Positions 33,401 to 48,400 of a DNA stretch of 64,000 bases are shown here, in pieces (positions within the stretch are counted from its first letter, which is position 1; every line of letters starts with the position of its first letter). A program made the position numbers and the translations under genes. The notes below the pieces were generated by a model. It saw nothing but the letters and a program-made list of their open reading frames with translations. It did no database searches and was not told the origin of the DNA. The stretch lies in NCBI GenBank assembly GCA_001247695.2, contig LGRX02033384.1, positions 1 to 64,000 of the forward strand, read 5' to 3'. This DNA is from Cymbomonas tetramitiformis (Eukaryota > Chlorophyta > Pyramimonadophyceae > Pyramimonadales > Pyramimonadaceae).

Positions 33401-36400
33401 AAAGCAAAGCACTGTCGCCCACATGATCCTGCGGTCATATGATGTAATGGCGATATCCATGTTAACATCGCATGGCAATTAATCGTGCTGTCCAAAAAGA
33501 TCGACGCCTAGTGGAGATCGCATATTTGTGATCGACAGCGCCTAGTATCAATATAATCACAAACAAAGCAAGCATAATCACTCGGTTGAAGCAGCAGTAG
33601 CATTTGTGCCAAAATCAGTTTTTCCATGCTGTATCTGTGCCAGAGCAAGCAAGTGCTTTGGTATAAGCTAACGTTTATATATGGAAATGAAATCATATTA
33701 ATGCCGAAGAATAAAGCAACCGGGAGGATGTCACATCCCAAAAACAAGTTGTTGAACATAATTTATTGTAGTATTCACTCTGGCTTACCACCACGCATTG
33801 TGCGATTTATACCAATTTGTTGAAATATATGCAGCGGCTAGGCAGGGCACCCAACAGTACATATGTGTACATATGCAGTAATCATGTGTGGGTGGGTGGG
33901 TGTGTGTATGCTTATCCTTGCGACTCTTGGCACCCCGTAGCCACAGGAGACTGCACTATGTACCCACGCCGGGGATCAAAGGCTTCAGCACACACTTCGG
34001 GACACTCATCCGGATTCTCTGGAGCTCACTAGTGGAGAATGGGACCCCCTAAGCCTCGCTGAGCCACCCGAGCCCCTCTGCATCTGCACCGCAAGCGCAC
34101 TGCTGCCTTGTGCCTGAAGCCGGTTCATCCCTGCCCCCCGATCTGCGCGAGCCATGACTCCACCACCAAGCCCACGCGCAAGACCACCCCTCTGCTCCCT
34201 GAGCCTCACTGGGCCACCTGAGCCCCTCTGCGGCTGTCCTGCCGGCGCACTGCTGCTGTGTCTCTGGAGCCGGCTCACCCCCGCCAATCGAGCCACCCCT
34301 CCACCACCAAGCCCACACCCCACATCACCCCGCTGCCGCCTACAGCCTGGTCTCAAGAGAGCTTGCCCACCCACGCCACGGCCAGAATGCCCAAGCGCTG
34401 TCCCAAGGGGCTGAGAATGATAAACTGGGTTGCCCTCATCCAAACTTGCGCATCCGCCACCGACTTGCGCATGTAGCCCTCTACCCCCAGCACCAACTCC
34501 CCGTGACTGGAGCCCTTGCGCTGATTGCCTTGCGAGGTGGCCACAAACTTGAGCAATGCGCTCCACACTTGCGCTGTAACTGTAACTTGGGGTCTGATTT
34601 ACCAATAGGATGCCTTTGTTGCTTGGCGCAAATTGCACAATGCGTGGTGGTAAGCCAGAGTGAATACTACAATAGCTCAGGCTCATCAAGATGCATTGAG
34701 TGCCTACATCAGTACACACACACACACACATTATCGACCACCGGGAGGGCTTGGGACACACAGGCAACTGTGGGGATGGAATCACGACGCGTGTCCCGGC
34801 CTGAGCCTGAGCTATCAGTATTGCACAGATCATGTCCAATCCATATAGTGGTCAACAACCGTCATTGGACATTGCGAATGAACAGAAATCCCTGCAGAAA
34901 GGTCATCGTTGATTAAGAGTGCGATATCGATGGTGTGATTTAAATCACTTTGTCTTACACGGTCCGGCCGAGTACGCTTTGATGAACACTGATGAACGTT
35001 GGTGACCACACCAAACTGGTGATTCGTAAAAATGTGCTTCCAAATTCAGGAACTACTTTGATCAGGGCTCACCAAAGTGGTTAACAACAAGTGCGCAATG
35101 CAGTTTGTATATTATGCTGTGTTGCCACAACAGCAGCTGTTCCAACGAACCCATGCTGGCACTCTCCACTCGATACGTCTCTGGTTACTGTATTTGGTGT
35201 TGTACACTTACCCACTTATTATTACTTATTATTATACTTGTTATTACGTATTAGGGTGTATATTAAAAAATGTGTTGCACACTTAACCACTTCTTGGCCG
35301 CGCAAACCTTTTAAGTGCACCAACCGCTAAGGAAATCTAAGCAGGAAATCTAAGCAGGAAATCTAAGTAGGGTGACTGTATTGGTCCCACAAATATTACT
35401 GTTTTCTTCCATCATACTGACTGCCTTTAGAATCATGCATACCACATTTGAAATACCAGAACAAGATACTCACGACAAGGGGGGGTGGGTAGAAAACTTT
35501 CATAATTGTTTTTGTATATGCGGTTTGATATCAACACGACTTGTGCCTGCATGTGACATGCAGCTGTTTTCACGACAGTCATAATATATGTTTGTGTGTA
35601 ACTATTGACAGGTGCGTGTAGGCGCAAGCGAAACGAAATCCGCACCTATGAAATCAGTACTGATTCCTCCACAATTGTTCAAGTCCATTTTATCACCAGG
35701 GATCCAGCGAGTGTTGCAAGATGGGAAACCCAATTGACAGCCTGTATTTTGCACGTTCAGTGTTTCTTCTTCGACATCTTTTTGCCCTGAGGCATATACA
35801 AAATGGCAGAACTTCATGCAAGGTCATTCATCATCACTTCAGACGTGCAAACGAGATAGACATGCCACCACAGTGTAGCGCGCTGCCATAACATTATTTA
35901 GAAGTGTGATGTGCAATTAACTTCCTTATGATAACAGTGCCTGACAGCCCGTCTGGCACATTGGCAAATTCGATGGTGAACGTCGTGACTTCGATAGTAC
36001 ATTTTTGGGCAGCACAGTAGCTATAAAATGCACCAAGGTGCGTAAATGACAGGGGACGCATATGTATATTGTAACTATGAATCCACATTCCTCGCTGTCA
36101 GCCGTGCGCAGATGAATCAGTATAGCACACCAACTAGAACTTGCTGATCGCGTATTGTAGCCAGCTGACTACAATACTTGCACATGTAGTGATGCAAACT
36201 ATGCCATATGTACTATAAGTAATCGTAGCAAATCAATTTAGTGTGTATCAAATATGCAGGTCACATCCGAGAATCAGGGAAGGTGTGCGCCGTGAAGGAA
36301 CCTTACTTAATGCAGTGTATCCACAACTGTGCAGATACCGTCTCAGCAGTTCCCATTCAGCCGAAGTGTAGCTATCAGGCTTTAGGAATGGCTTTTGATT

Positions 36401-39400
36401 TGTCTTGACCGGAGTAACACATAAACGGAATGTGTACGCTTGTATTGCCTTGTCTCCTCTTCCTGGTGTATTATGCGACAAATAATCAACATCTTGATAA
36501 TAGTACACAAAAATAAGCACATGAATCGATACAAAATGGATGAGGTACACAACGATTATATGGCTAAATGCAATACCTGGACATGTCCTGAAAGCATCCC
36601 ACGCATGACACGTACCGGACAGCAAATATCGGGACATTATTGTCGGGATACGAGTCGTGATCCCCGTTGCGGTTCTATCGCGACAGTGCCCTGAGACGAC
36701 TCCAACTCGAGAATTCCAGCATGGCATGCATACGTGGCGAGGGTTCACACATGTTACAGTCTGTGCTATGTTTAAGTTATGATATAGTAAGTCTCAGTTT
36801 ATGCAAGACAACCACAAGTTAAACTGTATGCTATATGAACATAAGAATTGATTGTTTTGGCATAGCTCAGAATAGTTTCGTTTCCTGCCTGGAACTTGTC
36901 AGTGAGAAATAATGAATCACTGTGTGGGCCCGGTTACCACATATAGTCCTACTTATTAATTTATAAAAAAAAAGTCAAAGATACTCGCAAGATACTGTGT
37001 AGCATCTGTTGTTTTCAGTATACTGACCTATACTGGACACAACATAACTTTGCATACACATTCTAATTAGTGATAGAAACAACATGTTTTTTGCGCAAGC
37101 AACATCCGTCCAGTGATCAGGATGCCGGACGGTCATTGTGAGGGGGGGTAATGGGCGTGAGTCGAGCCAGCCATCTCGACTCACGCTCAGCAGGGACGCA
37201 TACTGCACGGATGCGCGTATCACATATATTGCATACGCATCTGCAACATATTTTTAGCATCTCACAGTGCGCTGTTACCTCTAGCGGAAACGCGGATGGC
37301 AACCGCGTCCATGTTGACATATGTGTTTCCGCTAGGGTTTCCTCCCTCATTCGCGCTCTTGCCTGCGAGCGAGTATGCGCATCGCATGAGGGGAGCGCTA
37401 GCAAAAATAGTGTTTTGTATGCGTTATCTTACCGGAATAAATTGCACAGACAGAACGGTCAGCCACACATCTCGCAGTGGGCTGACGCGTTCATTTGGGT
37501 AAAGCGGGCGGAATTTCGGGATTGTGAAACCGCCAAAAGATGTGATATATGTTATCATCCTAGGCAAAACGGGTACCAACACACTCAGTATGAATATGTT
37601 ATAATAATATTTTATAGCAACAGGGTTCTTAGATTAATACATAATCTTAGAGATATTTACTTCACTGGGCGGGGCACGTTGTCAGGGGGGAGCGTTCCGG
37701 CTTAACTTAAAATTGTACATTTGACAAATTACAATTAAGCAAGGAGACTGTACAAAACGACAATCTATTGCAAAAAGCAACAGAGGTCAGACCCAACGCA
37801 AAAAGCCACCGATTATGTGACTGTGACACGCAGGATCAAACAAAGATATTATACAATTTTTATTGAACGGTGCAGATGGATTAATTTAAGTCCAAGGATT
37901 ATGGGGATGTGGGGCATGCGTGGGGTCTGCCACGTCATAACTTTAGGATGAGACGCAATTTTCATGAGCAAGATCTTTACTGCATCTTTATATTCGTCAT
38001 TCCCTGCATCACGGCCAGATTATTGGTTTAAAATTATGCAACAGTTTTTCATTGGTTCAGTCGAGTGACAAGGCAGTTTTTCTCGACAGAGGTCGCGGTA
38101 GCTTATGGGGTCCGTTTAGGGGAACGTATCGCGATACGAACGGAATACGAATGAGAATAGAAGAGAGACGACATTCCGAATCTAGCCCGAAACCTCTCAA
38201 CACCCCGTCATTGAGAGTTTCCGCGAAATCGAAAATTGGCCATAGGATGGTTGCGTATTGATTGGCAAGAGGCATGACGACCACGCGCAAGTTCAGCTTC
38301 GAAAGGGCGCGCGTTATCAAAACAACTGCCTACATGCATGTGTTCATAATGCGGCATGTGTTATGCGTGTACGAATAGTTATGTGGCGCATGCTACTATT
38401 ATATGAGCGGCCTTCGCTCATAACTACAGTATGTGTGTTTCACACTGTGAATTGCTTCATGTGTAGCCTTGTATGCCCCATCCCGCAGGGACACACGTCG
38501 TGATTATCACGGTCTGATTTAACTATCGGATGCCTCTCTTGCTTGGTACAAATTGCACAATGTGTGGTGTTCAGCCAGAGTGAATATTATCATTGGCAAG
38601 AGGTATGACGTGTTGCAATAAATGTTGATAATCAGCCATGCTTAACCACAACACACCACGTGTCGTGCATGCCAAACACAGAGACATATGGCCTGCAACA
38701 CATGCATATGTGTACTAAGTGTATTCGATGTGGTGGTGTTTTTAGAGTGATATAATATGTGTACTAATGAATTAATCTAATTACTAGCACCAGTGTCCAA
38801 TATTGATGAAAGAAATGGTAACATGCATGCACACTTACAGAATGCTGAAAAGTATGGTTGGTTGGTGGCTTTATTTAGGGGTCATACGGGGCAGCAATGC
38901 AGCTTTAATTCTGATGTGAATACATGCATGCGGTTGTGTACATGTAACAAACATACAACGGCACATTTGATACACATATATCAGGTAATCTCAATGATAC
39001 CAGCCAAATCACCGATCACGCTAAGGCCAACTTTCCTGTCGAAGAAAGCTTCAAATGGTACAGCATTTTATTGCACGGCACTGCATCGATTTCCAACTCT
39101 GTTTGATTTTACTACATGGTACTAGTGAGCCGTGGTGGTAAAAGCCCCAACGACCTGAAAGGTGTGTGTGTTTTGCCGTTTGTTTTATACATTTTTATCT
39201 CTTCATGATTATTTCTTCTCTAATTCAAGGTAACGTTTGCGTGAAGGCCTTTTCTGCAAAAACTTTGGAAAATATTTTCATTTGCCAATTAGATCCCCCA
39301 AAGCAATATGAACATGTTATATGCCAAATTATATGTCAAATTATATTTGCCAAATAGATCCCCCAAAGCAATATGAACATAAGTTGGCTACGTTTTATTC

Positions 39401-42400
39401 GGAGATTCTTTGCGGTTCTCTTTGAGGATTTTTTGTGAAGCTGGCAGAGTTCGATGAAAAGGACGCGAGAATTGTGGTAACACTAGTGGGGAGACGTACG
39501 AATGGCAGTGAGCAGTTGGAAACAGTGGGCACGTAGAGGGGACATAGTTAGATTGTATTGTTCGTGCCGTTTGGGAAACGTGATTGATAGCACGCATACA
39601 ATTACTATGGACAGACATGAATGACATGGGCTAAGAACGTGGAATCTCTGTCTCGTTACATGGTTAAGTGGAGAAACTTACTGGTGATATTTTAAACATA
39701 GCACTGTTTGCCAGTGTATCCACGCCACTCTTTCGAGGTGGTCGACGCGGCATTGAGTATTGAGAAGAAGGGGCTCGAAAGAGGTACCAGCTCGCGAGTT
39801 ACTGTGGTTGCATACGCCTGGATGCGTTTGTTGAGACCGCAGTTTGTGGGACTGGCATATCGAAGGGAGTGAGGCACGCCGGGCGCGGCAACGGAATTTC
39901 TTTGCGCAGTCTTGCAGTAGCGAGCACGATTGAGGTTTCAGTTTGTTGGTATTCCGTTTGGAGACGTTTTGAGACCGAGCAGGCCCTTGATTTGCTGGGG
40001 ATGGTTTTTATAGTTAGGGTTTGAGCTGTTTTTTACTGTTCACTTTCGTTGGTACGTCATTTGACTATCTGGAGGACGTGACTGCCGTGACGCATTTTTT
40101 TTACATTGCTGTTGGGACGACGACAACGACGCTTGGGCTCGGGAGACTGGGGGTCGACAACTGGGAATGGTGGAGAGGACTGGAGCGTCAAGAGCGTCAA
40201 GAGCGAAGACGTCGTCGGCTGAAGTAATTCCAGAATCACGCCGGTGGTGAAGCATGAATTGCTTCTGGGATTACTGAGGTATCGTTGTGTTATCGACAGG
40301 TAAAAACATCGTGACGTTTACTTATTTGTGATTTTGTTTGCTGGTTATTTTCCGCTTCACTGCCGGCAATCTATAGCTTCCCTTGATGTGACGGCTGGCG
40401 TCAATATATGGAAGACTTGCGGTGAGGTGACAAAGACAATCGAGGCAGAGAAATAAAGTAAGTTGGCTACGTTTTATTCGGAGATTCTTTGCGGTTTTCT
40501 TTGAGGATTTTTTGTGAAGCTGGCAGAGTTCGATGAAAAGGACGCGAGAATTGTGGTAACACTAGTGGGGAGACGTACGAATGGCAGTGAGCAGTTGGAA
40601 ACAGTGGGCACGTAGAGGGGACATAGTTAGATTGTATGATCCGTGCCGCTTGCAAAACGTGATTGGTATCACGCATACAATTACTATGGACAGACATGAA
40701 TGACATGGGCTAAGAACGTGGAATCTCTATCTCGTTATATGGTTAAGTGGAGAAACTTACTGGTGATATTTTAAACATAGCACTCCAGACGGACTCTGTG
40801 AATTCAAGTGTTTCTTGAAGCGAAAACAGGTAAGGTAGTGTTTCCCCCGCAAAAGGTATCATTAGCTGAAATATGGTAGGCCAGGGTTGATTTTTAATTA
40901 GCTAATGATACTTTATCTCCGTACACTGACAGCATGACAGCCTTAGCGCGGGCAAAAGTGTCATTAGCTAAAAATGCCTGCCAGGCTCGTCATTGTGGGG
41001 GACATGACTCCCCGAGCCCGCCATTGTTGAGGACACGGCTCCCCGAGCCCGTCATTGTTGAGGACACGGCTCCCCGAGCCCGTCATTGTTGAGGACACGG
41101 CTCCCCGAGCCCGTCATTGCTGAGGACACGGCTCCCCGAGCCCGTCATTGCTGAGGACACGGCTCCCCGAGCCCGTCATTGTTGAGGAGCCACTACTAAA
41201 CTGATTCAATTCCGGGCTTTAAGCCCCTTAATCAGTTCAATTGAGGGCTCTGTACCCCAAAATCGATTCGATTCTGTGCGTTGAGTGAAGAAACCAATTC
41301 GATTGCAGGTTTTGAAGACACGAGCTGATTTGATCGACAACGCCCGCCGCAGGCTGTCCTCACCCTACACCCGCTTCGGGTGGTGTGTTTGTGTCTGGTG
41401 GTGTGGATGAGCCGCAGGAGTACGCAGACACCGACGATGAGGAGGACTTGTGATATACTTGCCCTCACATGAGTACGGGGGAGCGCGTAGTGTGCAATGC
41501 ATGCGGCGGTTACTACTTCTTCATTGTCTCACACAGCACTGATGATGGAGAAGTTATGGCCGATACAATTCGACAATTTCCCATGCTTCACCATACTTAA
41601 GCACATACTAAAATTGCTCAAATCTCGAGATCTAGAATCTGAAAAGTTTGTGCAAAAAAAGCCTTTGCGCAAACGTTACCTTGAATTGTTGTATGTTATA
41701 TATGGCCAAATATATTTCTTCAATACCCACGATAATGTCGTCTTTATTGAACGGATGAGTACTTGAATTTTCGATCGATTGATCTGAAACTTCATCGTCG
41801 TGTAGGCCATCAGTGTGGCAACACGTAAAAAGTGATATCAATGACTTATCGATAGCCTTATCACCTTTATAGCGTCTATGTGTTGACCGCCTTCATGTCA
41901 CTCTTTGCGCACCGTTTATTTTAAGTGATCGACCAGGTTTGGCCATACATATATGTAATTGCACAACTAGAGCCCCAAGTTCTGGACAGACTTGTGTCAT
42001 TGTACTAAGTGCATGATGCTATATATATATATATATACATATTGGAATTATGTAAATCTATCCCCCACGGTGGATGTTACCGTCCTGAAGTGTCCCAGGG
42101 CCTACTTTTGTAGGTGCCATTGTGTTAGTGTTGCGATCCGATCGCTGCACAACAAGGTGTATTCAGAACATATTGGAATTATGTAAATCATTATGAGGCC
42201 ACGTCACGACGTTTCCAACAAGGTCTGGCGCATGCTCGTAAACGGGATCGTATGTTTCGTTTGCTTAAGGCGCGTATCAAGTCATTCAAATAATGGACAG
42301 TGTTTCTCATTTCATATGATATGGTTTAATATCCTCTTATACAGCTTTATGTATTGCTTTTGTTCCAACATTATTCTCGTTGATTTGCATATTCGAAGCG

Positions 42401-45400
42401 TGAGGGCAAAACTCCTTTCAATATTGGGCATTTCTGTCATGTTACCATACATCCCTTTTCTTATATATATGGTTATGGATTTGCTGAATTACATGCTACA
42501 TGCTCGTTGTATTGCTCAACCCACTCCGGATTCCTTTGGATGGGGGGTTTTGGGCAAAATTGATTTATCATTTTAGCTACTGTGTGTATATATTTTGTAT
42601 TTAATTTTTAATTACGGATGGTATTTACTTTGTCGTCATAAGTTGTTCTACATTTATTATGTATGACAACAAGGTGTATTCAGAATGTATGCATATGACG
42701 GTTGCCGTATGATTTATGACTTTATCACGGCTTTTCTTCATGATGATTTTGATACCTCCGATTATTTCTCACATGGTGCTTTCTCATGAAGGCTTCGGCA
42801 TGTGGCTTGCAATTCATTTTCAAAGAGTTTCGTAAGCGTACGCTCAGCAAGTGCTGAGCGAGTATGCATCTTTGTTGATTAATTCATAACATATTATATA
42901 TTTATAGTATTCACTCTGGCTTACCACCACCCATTGTGGTTACCACCACGCAATTCATAACATATTATATATTCAAGACAAGGATTGCCTTGTAGTTTGG
43001 CAACGCCCTTTGGTGTGTGACAGATTAGAAACGACGATCGCTCTTAATTGGAAGATGCGCTTTGAATTGGAAGATTTTTTGAAGGTCATTGTTTTGATGT
43101 TTTTTACATTATTTTAAACATTGATATCATGCCCAAAAAATAGGGTGGTTATAATTTTGGAAGTTTTTCTCATCGTACGAGGCGGGGTTTTCAGAATTCT
43201 TACGATCGCACTAGTCACATCACTAGTGCGATCTGACTTCGCACTAGTCACGCGACTAGTGCGGACTCAAGCGACACACGGCCGTACAGGGCACCCGGCG
43301 ATGAACCAACGACATTCCGGTCACTCATGATCATTTTGGAAGCATTTCAAACCAAAAACAAAAAAATAAAAAATTTGGAAGGAGTGACTTCTTCCAATTC
43401 AGAGCGTTCGTCGTTTAGAGGTGTGCCCACATATCATTAGTCTTGAGATTATCGAAACACTTTCCTGCCCTATATATAGTTGGGCGCATATAAGTTTCCC
43501 CCCCACGGTGGATGTTACTGTCCTGAAGTGTCCCAGGGCCTACTTTTGTAGGTGCCCTTGTGTTAGTGTTGCGATCCGATCGCTGCACAACAAGGTGTAT
43601 TCAGAACATATTGGAACTATGAGAATTCAACTGCCGTATCACAGATGTTATTATAATGCCACAAGGGTCTCGGCCGGGTCCATCCAGCACAAGAGGCAGC
43701 ACTATTTGACTATTGATGTTTAATGAGTGCGTGCATCATAAGTAAAATTATTCTGACATAATATGCACGGCATGCTCTATATGGTTACGTCAATCCGAGG
43801 TTTCATATATTACTGTTATTTCGCTGTCTGTCAAATGGCTACTGCCCGACGGTCCGGTCCTATGACAAGGACCGTAGTGAATTCGGGCTAGCAAGTGCGT
43901 TTTTTAGATATACTTGATATATGAGTGCTTGGGCATCACTTTTAGGTGTCAAAGAATTTATCTTGAACGTGGGTTGGGCGGTATACTCGATTTGGGCATC
44001 TGGGGAGATGGTGGAACTAGTGGGGGTAGCATCGCTTGAAATTAATTAAATTGACCGGTCCTATCACAAGGACCAGAAAGGGCGGAGCTTCGTTCACTCA
44101 TCAAATGGCTTTAGAATGCGTATAGCGCCCAAACCTAACATATTTGGGACCTGTTTATGATATATATAATTAGCGCTACCTTGGAAACCCATAATATGCC
44201 CGCAAATATAGCTCACTAAGTCCACACATAGAAGAAATATGAGAATTCCTGAAAATCGGTGATAAAAAACCCCGCACCTCTTTAACTTTGCCGATGCATA
44301 CAAGTCATATCAGCCCGTCTTTCAGTTATGTAAAGCGTTCAAAAATTCATCATGTATATCTGGAATAAGACTTTTACGTGCAGGATGAAAATTCTAGTAT
44401 ATCCTCACTCGTATTTGCACATCAAGGGCAGATTCCCTTCTAGAAATAAGGTGTGAAATTTAGCAAAAAGATAGGGTTTCAACCCCAAACCCAAACTTCA
44501 AGGTGTATATATGAACCAATATGTATCGAAAACGTGCACAATCTTTTGCGCATGATTGGATATTATGTTAGGGTTCAAATTGGTAGGTTGACAAGCTTGT
44601 CAGACGCCAAATTCGATTGGATAAAAATTATGAAAAGATCAGAGGTATTTATCACCGTCCTTCAAGAGTTGCAACCCAAAAATGGTAGGGTGCCTTGTAC
44701 AAATGCATTGGATATATGCATTATATGACGATGTAAGGTACGTGGCGCATATTGGCACTAAGTTTAGGTCCTAAGGGTACTACGATACGGAAGATAGGGT
44801 CTCCGACCGTCAAGAGAACGCCCCAAAAATTTCCGAAGCTCCGGTCCTTGTGATAGGACCGAGCGCGATTTCCGGTCCTATGACAAGGACCGTCGGGCTG
44901 TAGCCACAAAATACCACTTGCACTGTCAAAATAGCACGCATCATTACACATTGTTATATGTATCAATGATGTGCAATTATTGCAATGTATGATTGTGTAG
45001 AATGCTACAATTGAATATGTGTGTGTGTGTGCGTGCATGTACGTGTGCATGTGTGTGTGCATGTGTGTGTATCGTGTATGGCGTCGTGGTATTCATCACT
45101 CTGGCTTACCGTATTCAATCTAGCTCACCACCTCACAGTGTGCAATTTGTACCAAGCAACAGAGGCATCTGATAATCAAATCAGACTGTAATAATCACAA
45201 CCTGTGTCCTGGCGCGGCGGGGCATAAAAGGCTACACACAAAGCTGCTCATGTGAAACACGCATAGGTATTAGCAAAGGTCGCTTCATCGCGGTCGGTGA
45301 ATGTATAATAAAATACATCAATATCTTATTTAGATTAGTATCATGCATCACGAGATGTTCTACGCATATAGTAAATGGCGTGTTATTATATACACCCTGC

Positions 45401-48400
45401 CACGCCACTAACGGGAACGCAACATGGCGTGTTATGAATGCATGCTAACATGCATGTGGGCGACATCAGTCAATTTGACAATGCGTCCTCTCAATAAACA
45501 ATTATTGATGTAGCACTTGCTTGTGCGTGATACATAGGAACATATATTTCATTGTGTGCATATACTACGATTGCAATAGTCAGGCAATAGTCGTAATATT
45601 AATCACGTACAAACAGATCGCTGCTGTATTATTTTGTGATAGGTTGATTATATCTGTGTCCTAAGCTGGAGCTTTGTATCCAACTGAGCTTTGGATCCAG
45701 CGCTTGCTTGTTGACACACGGTTGATACTGGGTTGTATGCATTGACAGAAGGATATATATAGCTAAGGCCATTCAAAAACATTGCATCATGTGGTACCAT
45801 ATATTGCAAATGTGCCGTTAAGTACAGTACAGTATTACGACTCCGACTGGTAATGACGCAACATGGTACATCACACGGCGTTCATGTTTGCTCAGTCGGT
45901 TAAAATAACGGCAAATTATGTTGTATGGTGTACTGAAAATCAACCCTGACTTACCACAACGCACTTACCGCATGTGCCAAACTCAGAGGCATCCGATAGT
46001 AGACACGGACCGCGCCTTGATACGCGACGCTTCTCCCGGCGCGAACGGGGCATACAAGGCTACACTGGAAATTCACGACAGTGAAAATACACAAAATGTT
46101 TTATAGTTATTAGATATCGAACACTTATGTGTAATATCGAATGCCTCTGTTGCTTGGCACATGCCAGTCGCTTTGTGGTAAGCCAGAGTGTAATTAAAAC
46201 TATCGAACACTTATGTTGTATGGTGTATGCATTTATGATATTTTGTGTTGGGTGTGCTAGGGTCGGTGGGGTTTTGGGGTGTTGTATGTACCCGGTTGCT
46301 GGTGCCCAGTCGGAGGCTCGCTTGCTATATGAGCCAGCACATATCCTGATATGTGGGACACAATATGTATCATTGTTCAGAGGACATATTTGTAACACCA
46401 CATACTGTACAATTATTCAAAGCTCGCTCCAGTTATCATTCAAGCCGTGAAGCAAGGAGAGTAGCCCAGTGAGCTTCAGTGATTCGTCGTTATTCAAATG
46501 AATTACTCAGACGCATACATGTCAACACGATAACGATTGATGGAAATCCGTATCTTAACCAGCGTATACTATTGTAATTTGTGCATATATTTATTTGTGT
46601 CTCGGCATATGAGTTCGGTGCAGTACTGCTAGTGTCACAGGAAATGTAGGTCATAAAATTGGAAGGCGTGCATCACACTGAGCACAGACTGCACAAATGT
46701 ACAAAGAATCGTAACTATGTGTAGATGAAAGGGACCAATCACGCACCCAATGAAACTAACTAATACCGCAGTGGCACTGCATGATGGTAGGCTTGCAAAC
46801 TTAGCTCCAGCATATCCACTATTGATGATGATATGCATGTAGTTATTATTCGTCGCCCATATGGCTAATTATGCCCATCACACAAACAGCGTTGTTTAGG
46901 TGATAATCACTTCAGTAATAATCGTATTATGATCAATGAAACAAAACCACAGGTAATAGAATTCTAAATAATATACTGTATAATCTTATGGCAGCCCATA
47001 AGCGTTTCGTCTCAGCCACGAGACTCGTCAGTGAGCTTTCCTAAAAAGGATTTCTCCCTTGATCCCACTGTCACTTAACGCTCCTAACATGTCACGATTT
47101 CATTTTTTTTCAAGTAAACAGGCACCAAATCACTGTATGCTGCAAGGTGAAGTCGTCATGTTTGGTGACACACGGGCTGCAGGCGACATTCAAAAATAGC
47201 AAAGTGCCATCCCCGTACCATATATATAGCACACACTCCGACATTCATTGTGACACAGTAGGACCATCGATGCCTCAATCAAGGATTGATGCTGATGAAT
47301 CCTTGCTTGACATATTATCACCATGCTTTATTTTGCAAAACGCGACTATATGTCACAGTCACTGCCGGCTATTCACTTGCATCATAGAAGGCCAACACCC
47401 CGTCTCCGTTGCATGTGTTTGAATAAGGCATGCAAGCAATCGCATGCCGTATATATACAGTGTAATAGTGTAGACATCAGCACATTTGCAACTTTGTCGG
47501 CACAGCATCAGTAATATACCGGTATGCCGATTCACAATGCACCTACAATATTGTTCACTTAATGCCACTTATTATAGGACTCCTAATTTTTAACAAAGAG
47601 CAGGCAGTGCTTGCACCTTTCAACCACATATTCATTCATATATTGAAAGATATAGTGCACGTCTGCCCAAACTTTGCTCCTGAGGGGGGCAGCACAGGGC
47701 ATTCGATTACCCCTCTCTAGACTGATTTTGGGTTTTGAAGGGGTCCGCCCCGCCCCCGCCCAGACTCCGACTTTCGGTCGTGGGGGATTCGGTACCCCCC
47801 CCCAAGACCTCGATATTTTTCTGTAGGAAAGTCCTAGGTACCGTCCATCGGTATTGTTATTTCTGATACCACCATCACGCGCGAAGCGGGCGGGAGGAGA
47901 ATACCCCGCCCACGCGCGGATGGTACCACCATCACGCGTGTGGGACTGCCTGGTACGCTTCATGCCGCGGGTGCAGGGGAGGGAGTCGCGCGGGCTTGAT
48001 AAGGGTCAGTGGGGTTGCACTCCCGCCATCATCTTATCATGGAAAAGCCCGTCGCAGGCGGTAAATCGGTTTCCCTCGTATTTGATGCAAGTTTGTGGGG
48101 ATTTTGATAGTGGTTGGAGGATATTTAACCCCCCGGTGTCAAACTTCAAGTGTTTGGGGATCACGACCCCCACATACCTTACTTTGCTTCCGTGGGGGTT
48201 CCGATCCCGAGTCCGTGTTTGGATCGTGGGGGTTGGCAACCCCATGGACTCGAAAATGTGTGTCCTGTGCTGCCTCTCCCCCCCTGAGGAGCAAAGTGTT
48301 GGAAGCCCATCCCAGTTGCTTTGTAGCAAGCCAGAGTGTAATTGAATATATATTGATCTAGTAGAGTAATTGAATTACAAAGAGACTAGGCTCCCTCAAC

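Noticed and set aside
34006..34839. 277-codon minus frame
   Set aside because: It runs through a tandem duplication and a dispersed repeat; only a short part looks protein-like, so I did not call a gene.
42193..42576. 127-codon hydrophobic frame
   Set aside because: AT-rich chance frame in an intron; no start context, homology or conservation signal.
45918..46106. Small ORF similar in translation to one at 48524-48709
   Set aside because: The similarity comes from shared dispersed-repeat DNA, not from a conserved protein.
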